A stretch of DNA of 64,000 nucleotides from Carex sylvatica (GCA_964058845.1 CAXKVR010000231.1:88228-152227); one strand, 5' to 3'. Counted from the first letter of the stretch, positions 1 through 11,595 are shown. The notes: a model not told the origin generated them from the letters alone. Numbers and translations are program-made.

Positions 1-622
1 TTTTCGAGATCCAATTTTCTGCAAAAGCTTTTAGAACCAATCGTTGTGACAACTATGACAACGCCTATTACCCATTATAATGCTTATCAAGCATTGTGGA
101 ATTTCAACAATCTTCAAACTGGCATATTTTAGCACTCAAGTGTCTGATTTCAGTATATGACCACTTCTCAGAAAGCTTGTGAGGTGTAGATATTGATTTT
201 GAACCTTCATCGGAACAATGGTGCAATTAATTATCTCAAAGATAAATGAAGAGCCTTAACAGTCATGTTGCAATTCTAAATCTTATAAATCTGCAAATAT
301 CTCAACTCAAGGAAATTGTTAAATTTAATAAATATATATTTTGCAAAACTAATCAAATAGATAAAGTGAATTATTGCATAGTCCAACACCAGCCTCTAGA
401 ATGGAGTGCTTCGCGTTCGAGTACCACAAAAAGTCGCTGACTCGGTCAGTGCGACTCTGGATATCTAGAACATATGTCATCGCCCTGTCGACGTATTGGG
501 ACATCTCGTACGGAGTGGGTATATGGTCATGTTGCGTACCTCTACTAGATGATGGTACATTTCTACTGGAAGATGATATATCTCTACTAGTTGTCATGCT
601 ATATTTAATAATTTTTTGCTAT
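1..622. other. Unresolved AT-rich segment, possible TE remnant
   Basis: No gene is recognised here. A serine-rich open stretch on the minus strand (597 down to 349) begins MTTSRDISSSSRN and could be part of a decayed transposon gene, but no domain can be named. The segment ends at the target duplication of the MITE at 632. Confidence 0.2.
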
Positions 623-631
623 TAATATTGG

Positions 632-1028
632 GAGTAAGGCTAGGGTGCTATGGGTTGCATAGAGGACTACGGTGCTAGAACTCAATATTCGAGTTTTTAA
701 AATCATAACGGTCGATCCGAACAATTCATCTTGTTCTCCATATTAATATGTATTTGGAGACCAAATTTTACATTTTTTGGAAATTTCTTACTATTTTTTT
801 AGATAGTTAGAAAATCAAATATCTGAATGGTGCAGAATTTTTTAAATCAAGTGATTTTTTATCTATCTAAAAAAATAGTAAAAAATTTCCAAAAAATATA
901 AAATTTGATCTCCAGACACATATTAATATGGAGAACAAGATGAACGGTTCGGATCGACCGTTAGAATTTTAAAAAGTCGAATATTGAGCCGTAGCTTTCT
1001 ATGCAACCATAGCACCCTAGCCTTACTC
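632..1028. mobile_element. Hairpin MITE H1 (Mutator type, 9-bp TSD)
   Basis: The two halves are inverted copies. The ends read GAGTAAGGCTAGGGTGCTAT on the left and its near complement on the right. The flanks carry a perfect 9-bp direct repeat TAATATTGG (623-631 and 1029-1037), as expected for Mutator-type insertion. The inner part has the core shared by the other hairpin MITEs: a GTCGATCCGAACC-like block, then CTCCATATTAATATG, then TTTGGAGACCAAATTTTAC. No coding capacity is seen. Confidence 0.85.
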
Positions 1029-1037
1029 TAATATTGG

Positions 1038-2296
1038 CACTAATTTTGGTCAAATATGATAAAAATTCTAGTTAAATATGGTCATTTTGGTACGTTAAGT
1101 GTAATTTGAAATTAGTACTAATCTGGTCGTCCTTTGTACTAATATAATCTAATTTTGATACTGATACGGCCTAAGTCTATGCGAGATGGTAGTGCCGTAG
1201 TGTGAGGTCGAGTTGGGGGTGTGTCTGTATGGTTCGTCCCATCTCGAAGAAACGGTCCGAGATGCTAAGATGGAAATCAAAAACGGGTGGTAGTTGTGAG
1301 ATACTTGGACTCTAACCTTTATAGTATCTCGCTTAGAAAAAAAAAGACCAGCCCCCACTCATTGAAATTGTTCACCTTAAATAGTATTTTCTCGTTCTGA
1401 CATTCCGTGTTGTCAGAATTGTCAAAGGGGTTCGTATAGAAGCGATCACGCTTCTGCGAAGAGTAATGATGCTCGCATATTTGGGATGCAGAGTCTGCAT
1501 ATAGCGCAGTGACATCTGCATAGAAAACGATGATTAAATCGCATCCGCTTTGTATAGGTGCCGGTGGAGGTGACCATAAGCGGATTCTGGATCGGACTTT
1601 TATGGGACGAGGCTTGGCGAGGCCGTTTTAGCGATGTACCGGCCATCCAGGGCTCAGGGTCTCGGGCCATGGTATCGCGTTCCTGGGCCGGGCCTTATAA
1701 TTTGGTCCCCTTTGTTCTTTCACCTTGGCCTTTTGTTCATTCTTGGATTGATCTTGTCAAGATGGTTCTAACCCAAGTTATTCTTTTGGTCCAAGACTTA
1801 TTTCATAAGAGCCTTTGGCACATGACTCTATCAGATACTAATTAAATTTTGATATTATTCTAAGTGACAAAATTTGGCACTGAACAATTTAATTTTGACA
1901 CTAAACAATTTAATTATGGTCGTAAATATTTTGGTATTGGTATAATTTAAGTTTGATGCTTAAACAATTAATTTTGAACATATTCTAGTTAAATTTTAGT
2001 ATTCTGATTAATTTTTGGTTCTAAATTCTAAACTGTAAAATTTAATATTTAATCATAAATTCTAAATCCTAAACCTAAACTTAAACCTAATTACTACCCT
2101 AAATTAAAAATTGAAACAAGAAAAGAAGAAGAAAACTTACCTTAGCTCAAAGGGATCGAAAGGATGCTTCAATGGAGAATGAAGTGAGCTCCAATGGCCC
2201 CTATATATAGCACAGGGGGGCACTATGGCATTTGGCAGCCCTTAGACTAGGGCCGCAGCGGCATTGGGCGGCCTCTAGTCTTTGGGGCCACCAAAA
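1038..2296. other. Degenerate transposon-like DNA
   Basis: No intact gene is seen. From 1840 to 2130 the DNA is low-complexity. Read on the minus strand, 2210-2120 looks like a promoter and leader: a TATATATAG box, then a short exon ending GCTAAG followed by a GTAAGT-like donor. The GC-rich patch at 2190-2290 (GGGCGGCC type) resembles the subterminal DNA of the MULEs at the other end of the window. It is cut off by the LTR at 2297. Confidence 0.25.
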
Positions 2297-2523
2297 TGTT
2301 GGTTGTAGCAATAATCTTTTTCGTCTATTTAACTAATTTGCAAAAACATACAATTATTGAATTTTACGATTTTTTCTAGTTTTGAAAGATATGTAGGTTC
2401 AAGTCAAATAAAATTGCAATATGAAATACTTGGATTGAAGAAATCATGAAGACACTTATCAAGAATATAAATTGTAAAATCTTAGACTTGGTAAAGTGTA
2501 TTTAAGTTTGTTTAAACAGGGGA

Positions 2524-3056
2524 CAAACGTTGGTAACGTTTGTAAAATGTTGTAACATTTTCAGCCTGTCAGAAACGCTGAAGGAATAGCTTGATCAAAC
2601 TCAGAAACAACCTAAAACGTTGCAACGGTTTCACCAAACGTTGTAACGATTTATCATTGTCAGAACAGCTGTAATATAACTGCGCAAATCAATATGAAAC
2701 GTTACAACGTTTTACAAACCGTTGTAACGTTTTAGAGAAGTTCAGAATTGCTCAATCCAGCTGACTACATTCTCCCTTAAACGTTGCAACGTTTTTGTTA
2801 AAACGTTATAACGTTTCAAGAATGTCAGAACTTTAAGCACAGCTGTATCAGAATTCAAAATAAAACGTTGTAACGTTTTTATAAACGTTGTAACGATTTA
2901 ATTAATTCTGAGCTTTGAAAATTCATGTTTTTGATCAAGTTTGAGTCAGTGCAAAACGTTACATAACGTTATACAAGCGTTGGTAACGATTGGGACGATC
3001 TCACAGAAAAAGAAAAACTAAATTTAAAATCGAGCTAAAACGTTGGTAACGTTTTA
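2524..3056. repeat. Array of palindromic AACGTT motifs in the LTR U3-like region
   Basis: About 18 AACGTT hexamers occur in roughly 530 bp, often paired as AAACGTTGTAACGTTT palindromes, with CAGAA-rich spacers between pairs. ACGT-cored sites are the usual targets of plant bZIP factors (established knowledge). The position just upstream of a TATA box suggests an enhancer-like U3 array (inference). Confidence 0.7.
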
Positions 3057-3085
3057 ACTCAATTTGCTCATTCTGGAGCTGTTTC

Positions 3086-3094
3086 TATAAATAG
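3086..3094 (+). promoter_or_regulatory. TATA box of the LTR
   Basis: TATAAATAG lies 30 bp downstream of the last AACGTT pair and precedes a leader-like sequence, as expected for the U3/R boundary of an LTR. Confidence 0.5.
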
Positions 3095-3611
3095 GGCTTT
3101 GGGCTTTCTTCCCAAAGGAACCTAGCCGCCTCTTTAACTGCAAAACCCTATTTCCTGTGAGCTAGAGTTTCTCCATTGTTGTAGGAGCTTAAAACTTCAA
3201 TATCCCTCAAACAAACTCAAATCCACTTCACTAATCTTGAGTTATATTAGATTAGAGTGAGCTTTTGAGTATTTCTCTTGGAGATTTTTACTTTGAGACT
3301 TCGTTCTCACCTTCCCGAGTTGTTCGAGTGACTTCCCTTGGTTGTAAGGGCTCGCCGGCACTCATCTCTTGTTGCCCGTGTGACTTCCCTTGGTTGTAAG
3401 GGCTCGCCGGTTCACAAATTGTAAACCTTTCGTATTGGGTAAATAGAAAGGCGCACCTAGAAGAGGTTGCGACGCCCCGGAGACGTAGGCCTTTGTTTTG
3501 CTGAACTCCGTTATCACCCCGAGTGTCAATTTCTCTAAACTCATCTATTTACTTTCAATTGTATTAATTTTCAGTTTTAGGAGTGCCTAAACCAACCTCC
3601 AAGTTACAACA

Positions 3612-4539
3612 CAAACACCTGAGTGGTCCCATTATTTGTCGAACTTTCTCAAAAAAATTTAAGCTATAATAAAATTTCGGTTTAAAGTTTAGAGAAATTT
3701 TCTTCATCAAAAAAAAAATTTTAGAAAATTTTAGATATATGCCAATCATAACTTCTTAAATTAGATATATTCTCATCAAAACTTCAAAATTAATTATTTT
3801 CCCATCTAAATTGAACTATATTATAAATATATCCATTTCTCAATTAAATCAATACAAAATACCGATTAATAGTATTAAAAAGAACAAAATGACAGTTATA
3901 TCTTTACTTAAATATGTGTTACAATAATAAGGTTTAGACATACTTTGACTAAGGTATGATATGAATTCCCCATAAGTCTAAATGCCTACAATGGATATTT
4001 AGGAGCTTGCCAGACGAAAATTATCAACTCGGTTTTGGTAAATTCTCGTATTTCCTCTAATCTGACATCAGAAAGGCAAAACCTCATCCTTTTTTTTGGC
4101 TCATATGCGACAATAAAATGGCTCATATGCGACAATAAAAGGAGGCAAGGTGCAATCGACTTTGCTTGTTAAGCACAATGTACCTGTTCTATATATTTTG
4201 TTAACCTAACTAGAATCACAGTTGGCCCAGTGTACATACCTGTTAAAAATAGCTCTTTTAAATTGAATATTAATGTCGCATTGGTTGATTCAGAAACAAC
4301 ACTCTTGTACCTACTAAACATTCTGTTAATATTTTGAATGGATTATAGCATTTTGGACAAAGTACGACCTCCGGTGAAATTTACCCAAACTTTAAACTAT
4401 AAGAGAGAGAAATGGAAAATTTTACAAAAGTGTCCTTTTTCAAAATATAGAACAAAATACCCTCCTTTCAAAATTCTTAAAAAAAATATCCTTGTTGATC
4501 CCACTTGTTCCTTCTCTTTTCCTCCCTCTTCCTTCTCCC
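3612..4539. other. Intergenic DNA with a short tandem duplication
   Basis: No gene is seen. A 22-bp unit beginning GGCTCATATGCGACAATAAA is present twice in tandem at 4098-4140. The rest is AT-rich spacer. Confidence 0.4.
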
Positions 4540-5524
4540 TATTTACTCTCATTTATTCTTTGCTTATGCAAAATATACAATTGTGATTTTATTTAAGTTT
4601 TGAATATTTTTTATTTATGTGTATAAATGATTTAGACATGATATTAACTTATTTTATAAAAAAAAAAATTATCTAACATATAAATGTTTTTAACGTATGC
4701 ATTTTATCTAATTTGTTTGGTATAAAATTTCATATTTTTAGTTTTCACAACTATGTGAATTTTATCACATCACATGCTAAGAAAATTTAGTGAGATACTT
4801 ATGCTTCAATAAAAATATACTAATTATGTATATGATATAATCTTAAGAAATTAAGAAATAAATAACCAATGTAAAAAATATCGAGTTTGAATACTAAACA
4901 ATGAGTGGTGTAGATGGTTTGGGATATATTTTTTACACCTTCGAAGTGCATATCTGGTCCGATTAATTACCAGATTCAACAAATTTTAGTTTTTAATTTT
5001 TCACCATAATATATTTACTAGCGAGTTGTATTACTTGCATTGTAACTTATTCAAAGCTGCTGGAATTATTTCTTGCATTGATTATTTATATTCTTAATTT
5101 CTTAAGTTTATGTCATATACATAATTAGTATATTTTTAGAGAAACATAAGTATCTCACCAAATTATTCTTAACATGTGATTGATAAAATTCTTATAATTG
5201 TGATAACCAGGAATATGATATTTTATACCGAATAAACTAGATAAAATGTTGTGTGTTAAAATATTTATATGTTAGATTTTATAAAATAACTTAATACCAT
5301 GTCTTATAATTACTTTTAAAAAGACCTAGATATATATTCTTCAAATCCAAAAAAAAATATTCTACATATACACTAATAAAAAATTTAATTTTAACAAATA
5401 AAATTTCACATTTAATTTTTTTATTCTAAATCATTTATACACATAAAAAGTAAAGGTTATTCAAAACTTAAATAAAATTACAATTATATATTTTACATAA
5501 GCAAAGAATAAATGAGAGTAAATA
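4540..5524. mobile_element. Long foldback element (AT-rich hairpin)
   Basis: The left arm (4540 to about 4880) is an inverted copy of the right arm (about 5070-5524). Both ends read TATTTACTCTCATTTATTC, then TTTGCTTATG. If the terminal TA is a target duplication it could be Tc1/mariner-like, but that is weak. The arms have diverged and no protein is encoded. The centre (about 4880-5065) is unrelated sequence. Confidence 0.65.
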
Positions 5525-5538
5525 AGCATAAGATTTTA

Positions 5539-6265
5539 TTACCAAGATCTATGTGCCACTGCACTCCAATTAAACCAGTTGAAAGACTGTATTTGGTCTT
5601 GAGTGTGTGGCCTTCCCATAGCTTTGCAAGAAGCAACTAAACTGGTGTTGTCAAGGGAGATGCTGTGTAGTCTCTCACCGCACATGTACGAATACTTCAC
5701 ACGCTTCTCGTGCGAACCCAATACACGACGTATGGACATCTTGTGGTACGGATCAAGCACTCCACTGTGCTCCGATTTGCTACGAAGCAGTGCATGAACT
5801 TCAGCTGCCCAATGGAATCTTTCTTGATCTTAGCCTTGAAGCTTTCAAAGAAGTAGCATTTTAGTTTGTTTCCTTCAACCTAATAAATTCAGTTTATATT
5901 AGAAAAATATATACTGTGATTGTACTTACAATCATACTTGCTTCGAGGCTGAATGCATCTGCTTTCTCTAGACCCACAGAAAAGTCGTCAAATCTTGGAC
6001 CCATCAAAGTGAAAGGAATCCGTATCTCTCCGGTATTGCAGAGGGTGACTCTTACTTTACAGTTTCAGATTTAATTTCAACCGATTTGGTATTTAGGCTG
6101 TAATAGGGGCAGTATTTTGGGCTTTGAGATTCGTGCCAAGTTAAAAAAAATGGTTCATATCTAGTAATTGTAAAAGATTCCCTTATCAGGTATTGGAGAG
6201 GATGTGAATTCAAGTGAAAGTACGATTCAGTGCGCTTGCCTTCATTTTCAGATTGGTGTTGTTTG
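5539..6265 (-). pseudogene. Broken gene fragment, protein not recognised, split by a MITE
   Basis: On the minus strand two exon-like blocks are joined by a small intron with a GTAAGT donor and TTATTAG acceptor (exon A low end 5930; exon B 5879-5539). Exon A encodes DDFSVGLEKADAFSLEASMI. Exon B continues VEGNKLKCYFFESFKAKIK and then, after a frame change near 5835, ERFHWAAEVHALLRSKSEHS, then VLDPYHKMSIRRVLGSHEKR and about 55 more residues to TAA. The composition looks like a real conserved protein, not random DNA, but I cannot name the family. The frameshift, missing ends and a MITE inserted at 6016-6211 mark it as a pseudogene or captured fragment. Confidence 0.5.
6016..6211. mobile_element. 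K-family MITE with perfect 9-bp TSD
   Basis: The ends are GAATCCGTATCTCTCC on the left and, inverted, GAATTCACATCCTCTCC on the right. The flanks carry a perfect direct repeat AAGTGAAAG (6007-6015 and 6212-6220). The body closely matches the MITE at 35246-35442 in a bZIP intron, sharing for example GGCTTTGAGATTCGTGCCAA. It interrupts the exon of the gene fragment around it. Confidence 0.8.
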
Positions 6266-6416
6266 GGCCATACCCTTAGTAATCCAAAAATGTAAAGTCA
6301 GAAAGTCAAAACCTAAATGATTTAGGTCTGATTTGTATAATAGACAAACACTAAAAGTTAAAAAAAAAAAAAAAAAAAAAAATTTATGATGAAGAGCAAA
6401 GATGGGAGAATATATA

Positions 6417-6788
6417 TGAGTAAAACTAGGTGTTCTGAGCTTTGTTTGATGAGTTTAATTTTAAAATATATTATATTAATTTTAAATAATAAATCTAAGT
6501 TGTTAAAATTCATCTATTTTACAAGTAATTTAAAATTTTCAAATTATTTTAGTATAAAGTTAAGCAGTCAAAATTAAAAAGTTTATAAATTAGTTTTAAT
6601 GCATTTATTTTTTTTAACACTTTTTGATCACTTGACTTTATACAAAATCAAGTCGAAATTATAAAAAATTTACATGTAAATTCATTACTCGTGAAGTAAT
6701 CAGTTTTCAACAGTTTGAATTTATTGTTTAAAATTAATCTAATAAATTTTGAAGTTAAGATGAGCTTAAGAACACCCTAGTTCTACTC
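6417..6788. mobile_element. L-family MITE with 9-bp TSD
   Basis: Inverted ends read TGAGTAAAACTAGGTGTTCT on the left and the complement of GAGTAGAACTAGGGTGTTC on the right. The perfect 9-bp direct repeat GAATATATA flanks it at 6408-6416 and 6789-6797. A run of about 23 A residues lies just upstream (about 6360-6382). The element at 20438-20629 has similar ends. Confidence 0.75.
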
Positions 6789-6908
6789 GAATATATACTG
6801 CATAATCTGACATAAAACAAAACGCAACAGTTCAATTACATGAGCGGTGAACAAAATTAAATTATATTAAATTATATGAGAGGAGTGAGAACTTACTAGG
6901 CAGGCGTC

Positions 6909-7323
6909 GGAGTAGGTCCGATGCCCATTGGATCTACTTTGGTTCGATGGGTGTTGTGACCATCCAATTGAATCAAGATTCGTGCATTCCGTATTAAAAT
7001 ACGTGTGAGTTTTATCAATTTCTGTGAGCACAGATCTTAATGCTGATCGTACGGTGATAGAGCCCATCAAACTTAAAAGTAGGTCCAATGGGCTCAGACC
7101 TACTCCTATCGCAAGACGGAGTCGGAGTAGGTCCGATGCCTATTGGACCTACTTTGGTTTGATGGGTATTGTGACCATCTAATTGCATCAAGATTCGTGC
7201 AATTCGTATTAAAATTCATGTGAATTTTTATCAATTTCCGTGCACATAGCTCTTAATGCTGATCGTACGGTGATAGAGCCCATCGAACCTAAAAGTAGGT
7301 CCAATGGGCATCGGACCTACTCC
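6909..7323. mobile_element. Two tandem copies of a 200-bp foldback MITE
   Basis: Units at 6909-7106 and 7124-7323 are near-identical and in the same orientation. Each begins GGAGTAGGTCCGATGCCCAT and ends with its inverse. The arms carry GATCGTACGGTGATAGAGCC near the right end. A 17-bp spacer separates the units. No clear target duplication is seen around either unit or the pair. Confidence 0.7.
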
Positions 7324-8288
7324 TATCTCTAGAAAAAGACAGAGCTGTTGAATAAAGATTAAAGAAACAAAAACGTAAAGAAATTTGAAAAACGATACAG
7401 AAGATCGATTAGATAACCGCTAAAATTATACGATATCTAATTTTCACCAGATCGGAGGTTATTTATTCAAAACGAAATATTTTGCAATTCGTCGGGTGCT
7501 ATTGATCTACAGAGAGAAAGCTGCAAAACTATAGAGAGTAGAAACAAAAGCATACAGCAATCAGAGAAACGAAAGAGAAAATCGTAAAAAAATTAAATAT
7601 TGAATAGAACCTTTTAGAGAAAAATGGATCTGATCGATCGATGCAAGAAGCAATATGCAAATGGCGGCATCAGTGTTTTTATAGCCGGGAATTTTGAATT
7701 TCGACGGGTCAATTAATGGATAGCGATCACCTCCAGTTTTGTCTTACTGGACCGATTGAAAATTCGGCAGATAATAGGGCGGCCACTGGAGACGAGGCCA
7801 AGGACAGGAGATTTTGTAAAGAAAATGGAGGGATTGCTCTCTTTTTTTCGCTTGTTTTCTTTTAGTTATTCATCTTATTGTCCTTTGTCCTTTCAATTTA
7901 CTCAATTGCTCTCTTTTCTTTTTACTAGTCAAGTGTCTGTGCGTTGCAACGGGGGTTGAAATATTATTTTGATCACTTTCTTTAAATAATTTCTTCATTA
8001 TGTGTTCATCAATAATAAAAGCAAATTATAACCTTAGAGCTTAATACTATATTACGGCATCTCCATTGATGCAGTTAATTTGCAATTGCAAACAACTATC
8101 CTGAAATAATTGAAATTAATTTCATTTCTTAATTGCAAAACTCCTGCATTAATGCAATTTGCAAATCAACATCTGAAAAATAATTTTGCATAAACTCAAA
8201 TACATCCATGTAAAATTGTAAATTAGAAAAATATAAGAAGAATAATGAAAATATTATTTTTACAAAAAAATCAGAAAATTCATATCAT
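7324..8288. other. Intergenic DNA with a possible Helitron 3' end
   Basis: No gene is seen. Read on the minus strand, 7955-7922 gives CGTTGCAACGCACAGACA, then ACTTGACTAG followed by T. A short palindrome just before CTAG-T is the form of a Helitron 3' terminus (established knowledge), but no 5' end was found. Confidence 0.25.
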
Positions 8289-8698
8289 CTGAGATATCTT
8301 AAATTTTACCTTGCCTTTTTGGAAAATCTAAACCGTTCAAATACAGTCTACACGAATCTCGAAGCTCAATAATACTTTCTGCACGAATAGACATGCAAAA
8401 GTTGAGATCCAGAGCCGTTGAAATACTTTCTGCACGAATCTCGAAGCCCAATAATACTGGCGCCTGCGCTACCCCCGAATAGGCACCCGACACGTGGGTC
8501 AAGCAAAAGTTGAGATATCTCGGGAATAGGCACCGTCCGTGAGCCTCTGCGCTATCTCAACTTTTGCTTGACCCACGTGTCGGGTGCCTATTCGTGGGTA
8601 GCGCAGGCGCCAGTATTAATGCGCTTGGAGATTCGTGCAGAAAGTATTTGAACAGTTGAGATTTGCCATAAAGTCACGCAAAGTTTGAGGTACCTCAG
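8289..8698. mobile_element. K-related MITE with a large near-perfect GC-rich hairpin
   Basis: The outer ends are inverted (CTGAGATATCTT on the left, GAGGTACCTCAG on the right). Inside, 8457-8518 is a near-perfect inverted copy of 8552-8613, with a loop of about 33 bp, and the pairing extends outward to about 8415-8660. The arms contain ACCCACGTGTCGGGTG, so CACGTG occurs once per arm. Blocks such as GCACGAATCTCGAAGCCCA are shared with the MITE at 35246-35442. No target duplication was recognised. Confidence 0.65.
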
Positions 8699-10637
8699 AG
8701 GATAAAAAAGGTGGAAAACGCGTGAAAAAGTGGAAAACGCGTGAAAAAAGGAAGATTCAGTGATACAATTTCTGTGTGGCATTATATGTAGCATGGATAT
8801 AAATCACTAAATTTAGATTTCTACACGTTTGACAACATGAAACAGGTGTATAAAATCAAAATTATTTATTAAAGGCTGAGATTAAGATCTGTTTTGATGA
8901 GTGGCTGAGATTTAGAGAATCAACGGCTCAGATCCTCTGTGGGTGAATAGGTGATTGGGAGCCAAATTTTTTTACGTTATATTTAGTGGTCCGGATTTAG
9001 CCACGGTTTTCATTTAATGGCTTTATTTAACAATTTTTCTCTGCATTCTTTTTTGTTTCTAATTGAAAGAAAAATTAATATAATTGATAAAAAATTAGCA
9101 CAAATATATGTATCATAAAGAAATAGCACAAAAAATATTTCAAAATATAGTTGATAATATTTGAAGAATAATTTGATCATTTTATGACTTCAGATGTGCT
9201 CAAAATTAATTGACGCATGGAACAATTATATATGCATTCTCATTCTCCAAATGTTGTATTTGAAGGCTGACTGTTAGCTAGTTTCAGTGATTACATAATT
9301 TGAAAATTTCCCGGATTGATGAAAACATCAACTTTCTGGCAGCTGCTGCCATGAAACTTTTCTCAAAAAAAAAAAAGGGGTTGAAAACATCAACAGAGAC
9401 ACGCAACATGTTATTAAAAACTAAAAAGGCATTCCTTGTATCATATATGTCACAAAAGTTGATGTATCGAATGGAATAATGCAAGCAAAATATTTTAGCA
9501 TACAGTTAATCACATTTAGAGATTAATTGCTATTTTTATTGATCTTATAATTTGAAATAAACAATTACTATTTTTATTTTTATTTTATAAAAATTATTAA
9601 GTTAAAAAATCAATGTTTAGAATATATTCTTGTTAATGTATTATTGGAATTACTTGATAACAATAAAAATAAATTTAAAATGTAGTAACTTTTATATGCA
9701 CGGAGAGAAAATGATGTAGACTAAATTTAGTGGTTTTGTTTTGATAGTTGAATTTTAAATTTTAAATTATTAAAATTTAAAATCCAGAAACACAGTGAAG
9801 ACACAAAAACTAGAAATATTTTATATAAAAAAAATCTAAAATATTTTCCTATATTATACAAAATAAAATCTTACTTAAACCTTGTACTAAAATATTATGA
9901 AAAATTGAAAATACTTTCTTAAACACCACTCAATAAAACTTTCCTAAACCTTTGACTCAAATATTATCAAAATACTCTCCTAATTAAACTGACAATTAAA
10001 CCACCGAAATTTTTATTTATAATATAAAAAAAAGGGAAACCAAATAATCTCATTTTTTTGGAAATTCGACAAATATCCAGACCATCCAATATTGTTGCAA
10101 CCCTAATATAGAAGCCGCCAAATGTTTGAGCGGCTTTTTTACTTATTATCTACGTAAAAACAGTCAGTCAAAATGATTAATTTGACTCAAACTTGAATTG
10201 GAAATTCTTATCAATTCAATCATTAAAGAAATAAAAGAAAGGGATTAAAAAAAAGAGAATCCTAAGTCTTAAGTAAAATGACGTATCTATCTTTTCTTTT
10301 TAACAGAAATTATTTTAATTGATTTGGTTTTTTATTTTTATTTTTTTTATATAGTTTATATATTACGTATAATTGATATTTTTTGTGTTAAATGTCGTTT
10401 ATTTTTTAAATATTATTTGTTTGTCGTATCTATCTTATGAATATGTTATTTATATTGAAAATGTCATTCGTATGAAATATCGTTTGTGTACGAATAAATA
10501 ATGATATAATGAACAAAATAAAAAATAACAAAATAAAAAATAACAAATTAAAAAAATAACAAAACAACAAAATAAATAAGTGATAGTTTGTAACAAATAA
10601 GTCCCAGTATTTGACAAAATATTTAACAAATTACAAA
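8699..10637. other. AT-rich intergenic DNA
   Basis: Long AT-rich spacer with homopolymer runs. No gene, convincing repeat or RNA gene was recognised. Confidence 0.4.
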
Positions 10638-10990
10638 TTAAAATCTACAGGCCAGGACTAAATACCGTCGCCTCTGCTTCTTCTTCCTGAATCCTTGACT
10701 CCGCTTGGAGAGTGGCGTCTCGTCGGTATTTGCTGAGTCTGGAGAGTCGTCGTCCTCCACATGGACATCCTCTGGCTGAACCAGCTCATCGTGAACCTCC
10801 TCAATCTTTGATGTCTGCTGGACTCCAGGACCAAAAACTATAGTCTGTCCAGACTCACCCTACGTGAATAGGTACGCATGTCTCCCAATTGGGTCATCGA
10901 GCGAATACAGAGTGGAGGATCCAGGAAACTTTGGGCTGTGCTTTGTCTGAACATACCCCGACTGATAGACGGGCAGCTATATATGGGAAG
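10638..10990 (-). pseudogene. Transposon-like coding remnant, acidic/basic C-terminus
   Basis: On the minus strand a frame of about 115 codons ends at TAA (10640-10638). It contains YSLDDPIGRHAYLFT, one internal TAG, then an acidic stretch (VEDDDSPDSANTDETPLSKR) and a basic tail (FRKKKQRRRYL). Codon structure is maintained on both sides of the stop. The family is not recognised. The repeat-rich context suggests a transposon gene 3' end, possibly of the MULE/PMD kind (inference). Confidence 0.35.
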
Positions 10991-11199
10991 GATTGTAATC
11001 TTGAGAATACATCCTATCTCCTTCTGTGCCAAAGTCTGTCAACCAAAATACTGTATATCTTCCTTACTCTAAAATGATTCTTCAACCAAACATATAAAAT
11101 AGGAGAAATTATATAAGCATGATGAAATAATATAGTCAATCTCATCGCTCATGAGCAGGAAAGAAGTTCATTTGCCCGATCGGACTAACGGATATAGTA

Positions 11200-11560
11200 A
11201 CCAGTGTCACAGAACTCGAGATCGAAACAGTGAACTAAATCTGCCACGGAACTCGAGATCAAAACTGTGCAGAGAATCCGCCATGGAACTCGAGATCATA
11301 ACCATGTGGTAGCGTAAAACAATCCCGCCACATAACTCAAGATCGAAACTGTGCGGTAGCGTAAATCAAACTAACACAGAACTCAAGATCGGAACTGTGC
11401 AGCCTTATAATAAAAACACGCCAGCACAGAACTCGAGATCGGAACCGTGGTGGGGTAACCCGTTCTAGGCATGTAGCTCCTAATGTAGGTGGAACAAAGT
11501 CCTGAATCATTTCGTGCCATAAAAATTGAGATCGGAACTGCGCACGTGAAGAGGTAAAAT
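11200..11560. repeat. Degenerate tandem array around CAGAACTCGAGATCG
   Basis: About seven copies of a unit of roughly 45-60 bp with core CACAGAACTCGAGATCGGAA followed by CTGTGC/CCGTGG recur with variable spacers containing GGTAGCGTAAA. No open frame explains it. It lies downstream of the transposon-like remnant and is probably part of the same decayed element. Confidence 0.6.
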
Positions 11561-11595
11561 GAACAGAAATAATATATAGTTCCAAAATTATACAT

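Larger units (their letters stand above)
2297..3611 (+). mobile_element. Probable solo LTR of an LTR retrotransposon
   Basis: The segment begins TGTTGG and ends ACAACA, giving the TG...CA ends and short inverted termini of an LTR. It is flanked by CAAAA (2292-2296) and CAAAC (3612-3616), a 4 of 5 match for a target duplication. Inside, in order, are an AACGTT repeat array, a TATAAATAG box at 3086, a leader-like region, and a 30-bp direct repeat (about 3330-3359 and 3381-3410) with core CCCTTGGTTGTAAGGGCTCG. No second LTR or internal coding region lies next to it, so a solo LTR is the simplest reading. The retrotransposon family is not identified. Confidence 0.6.

Noticed and set aside
1558..1845. 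95-codon plus-strand open frame
   Set aside because: No recognisable domain and overlapping minus-strand frames in repeat-like DNA.
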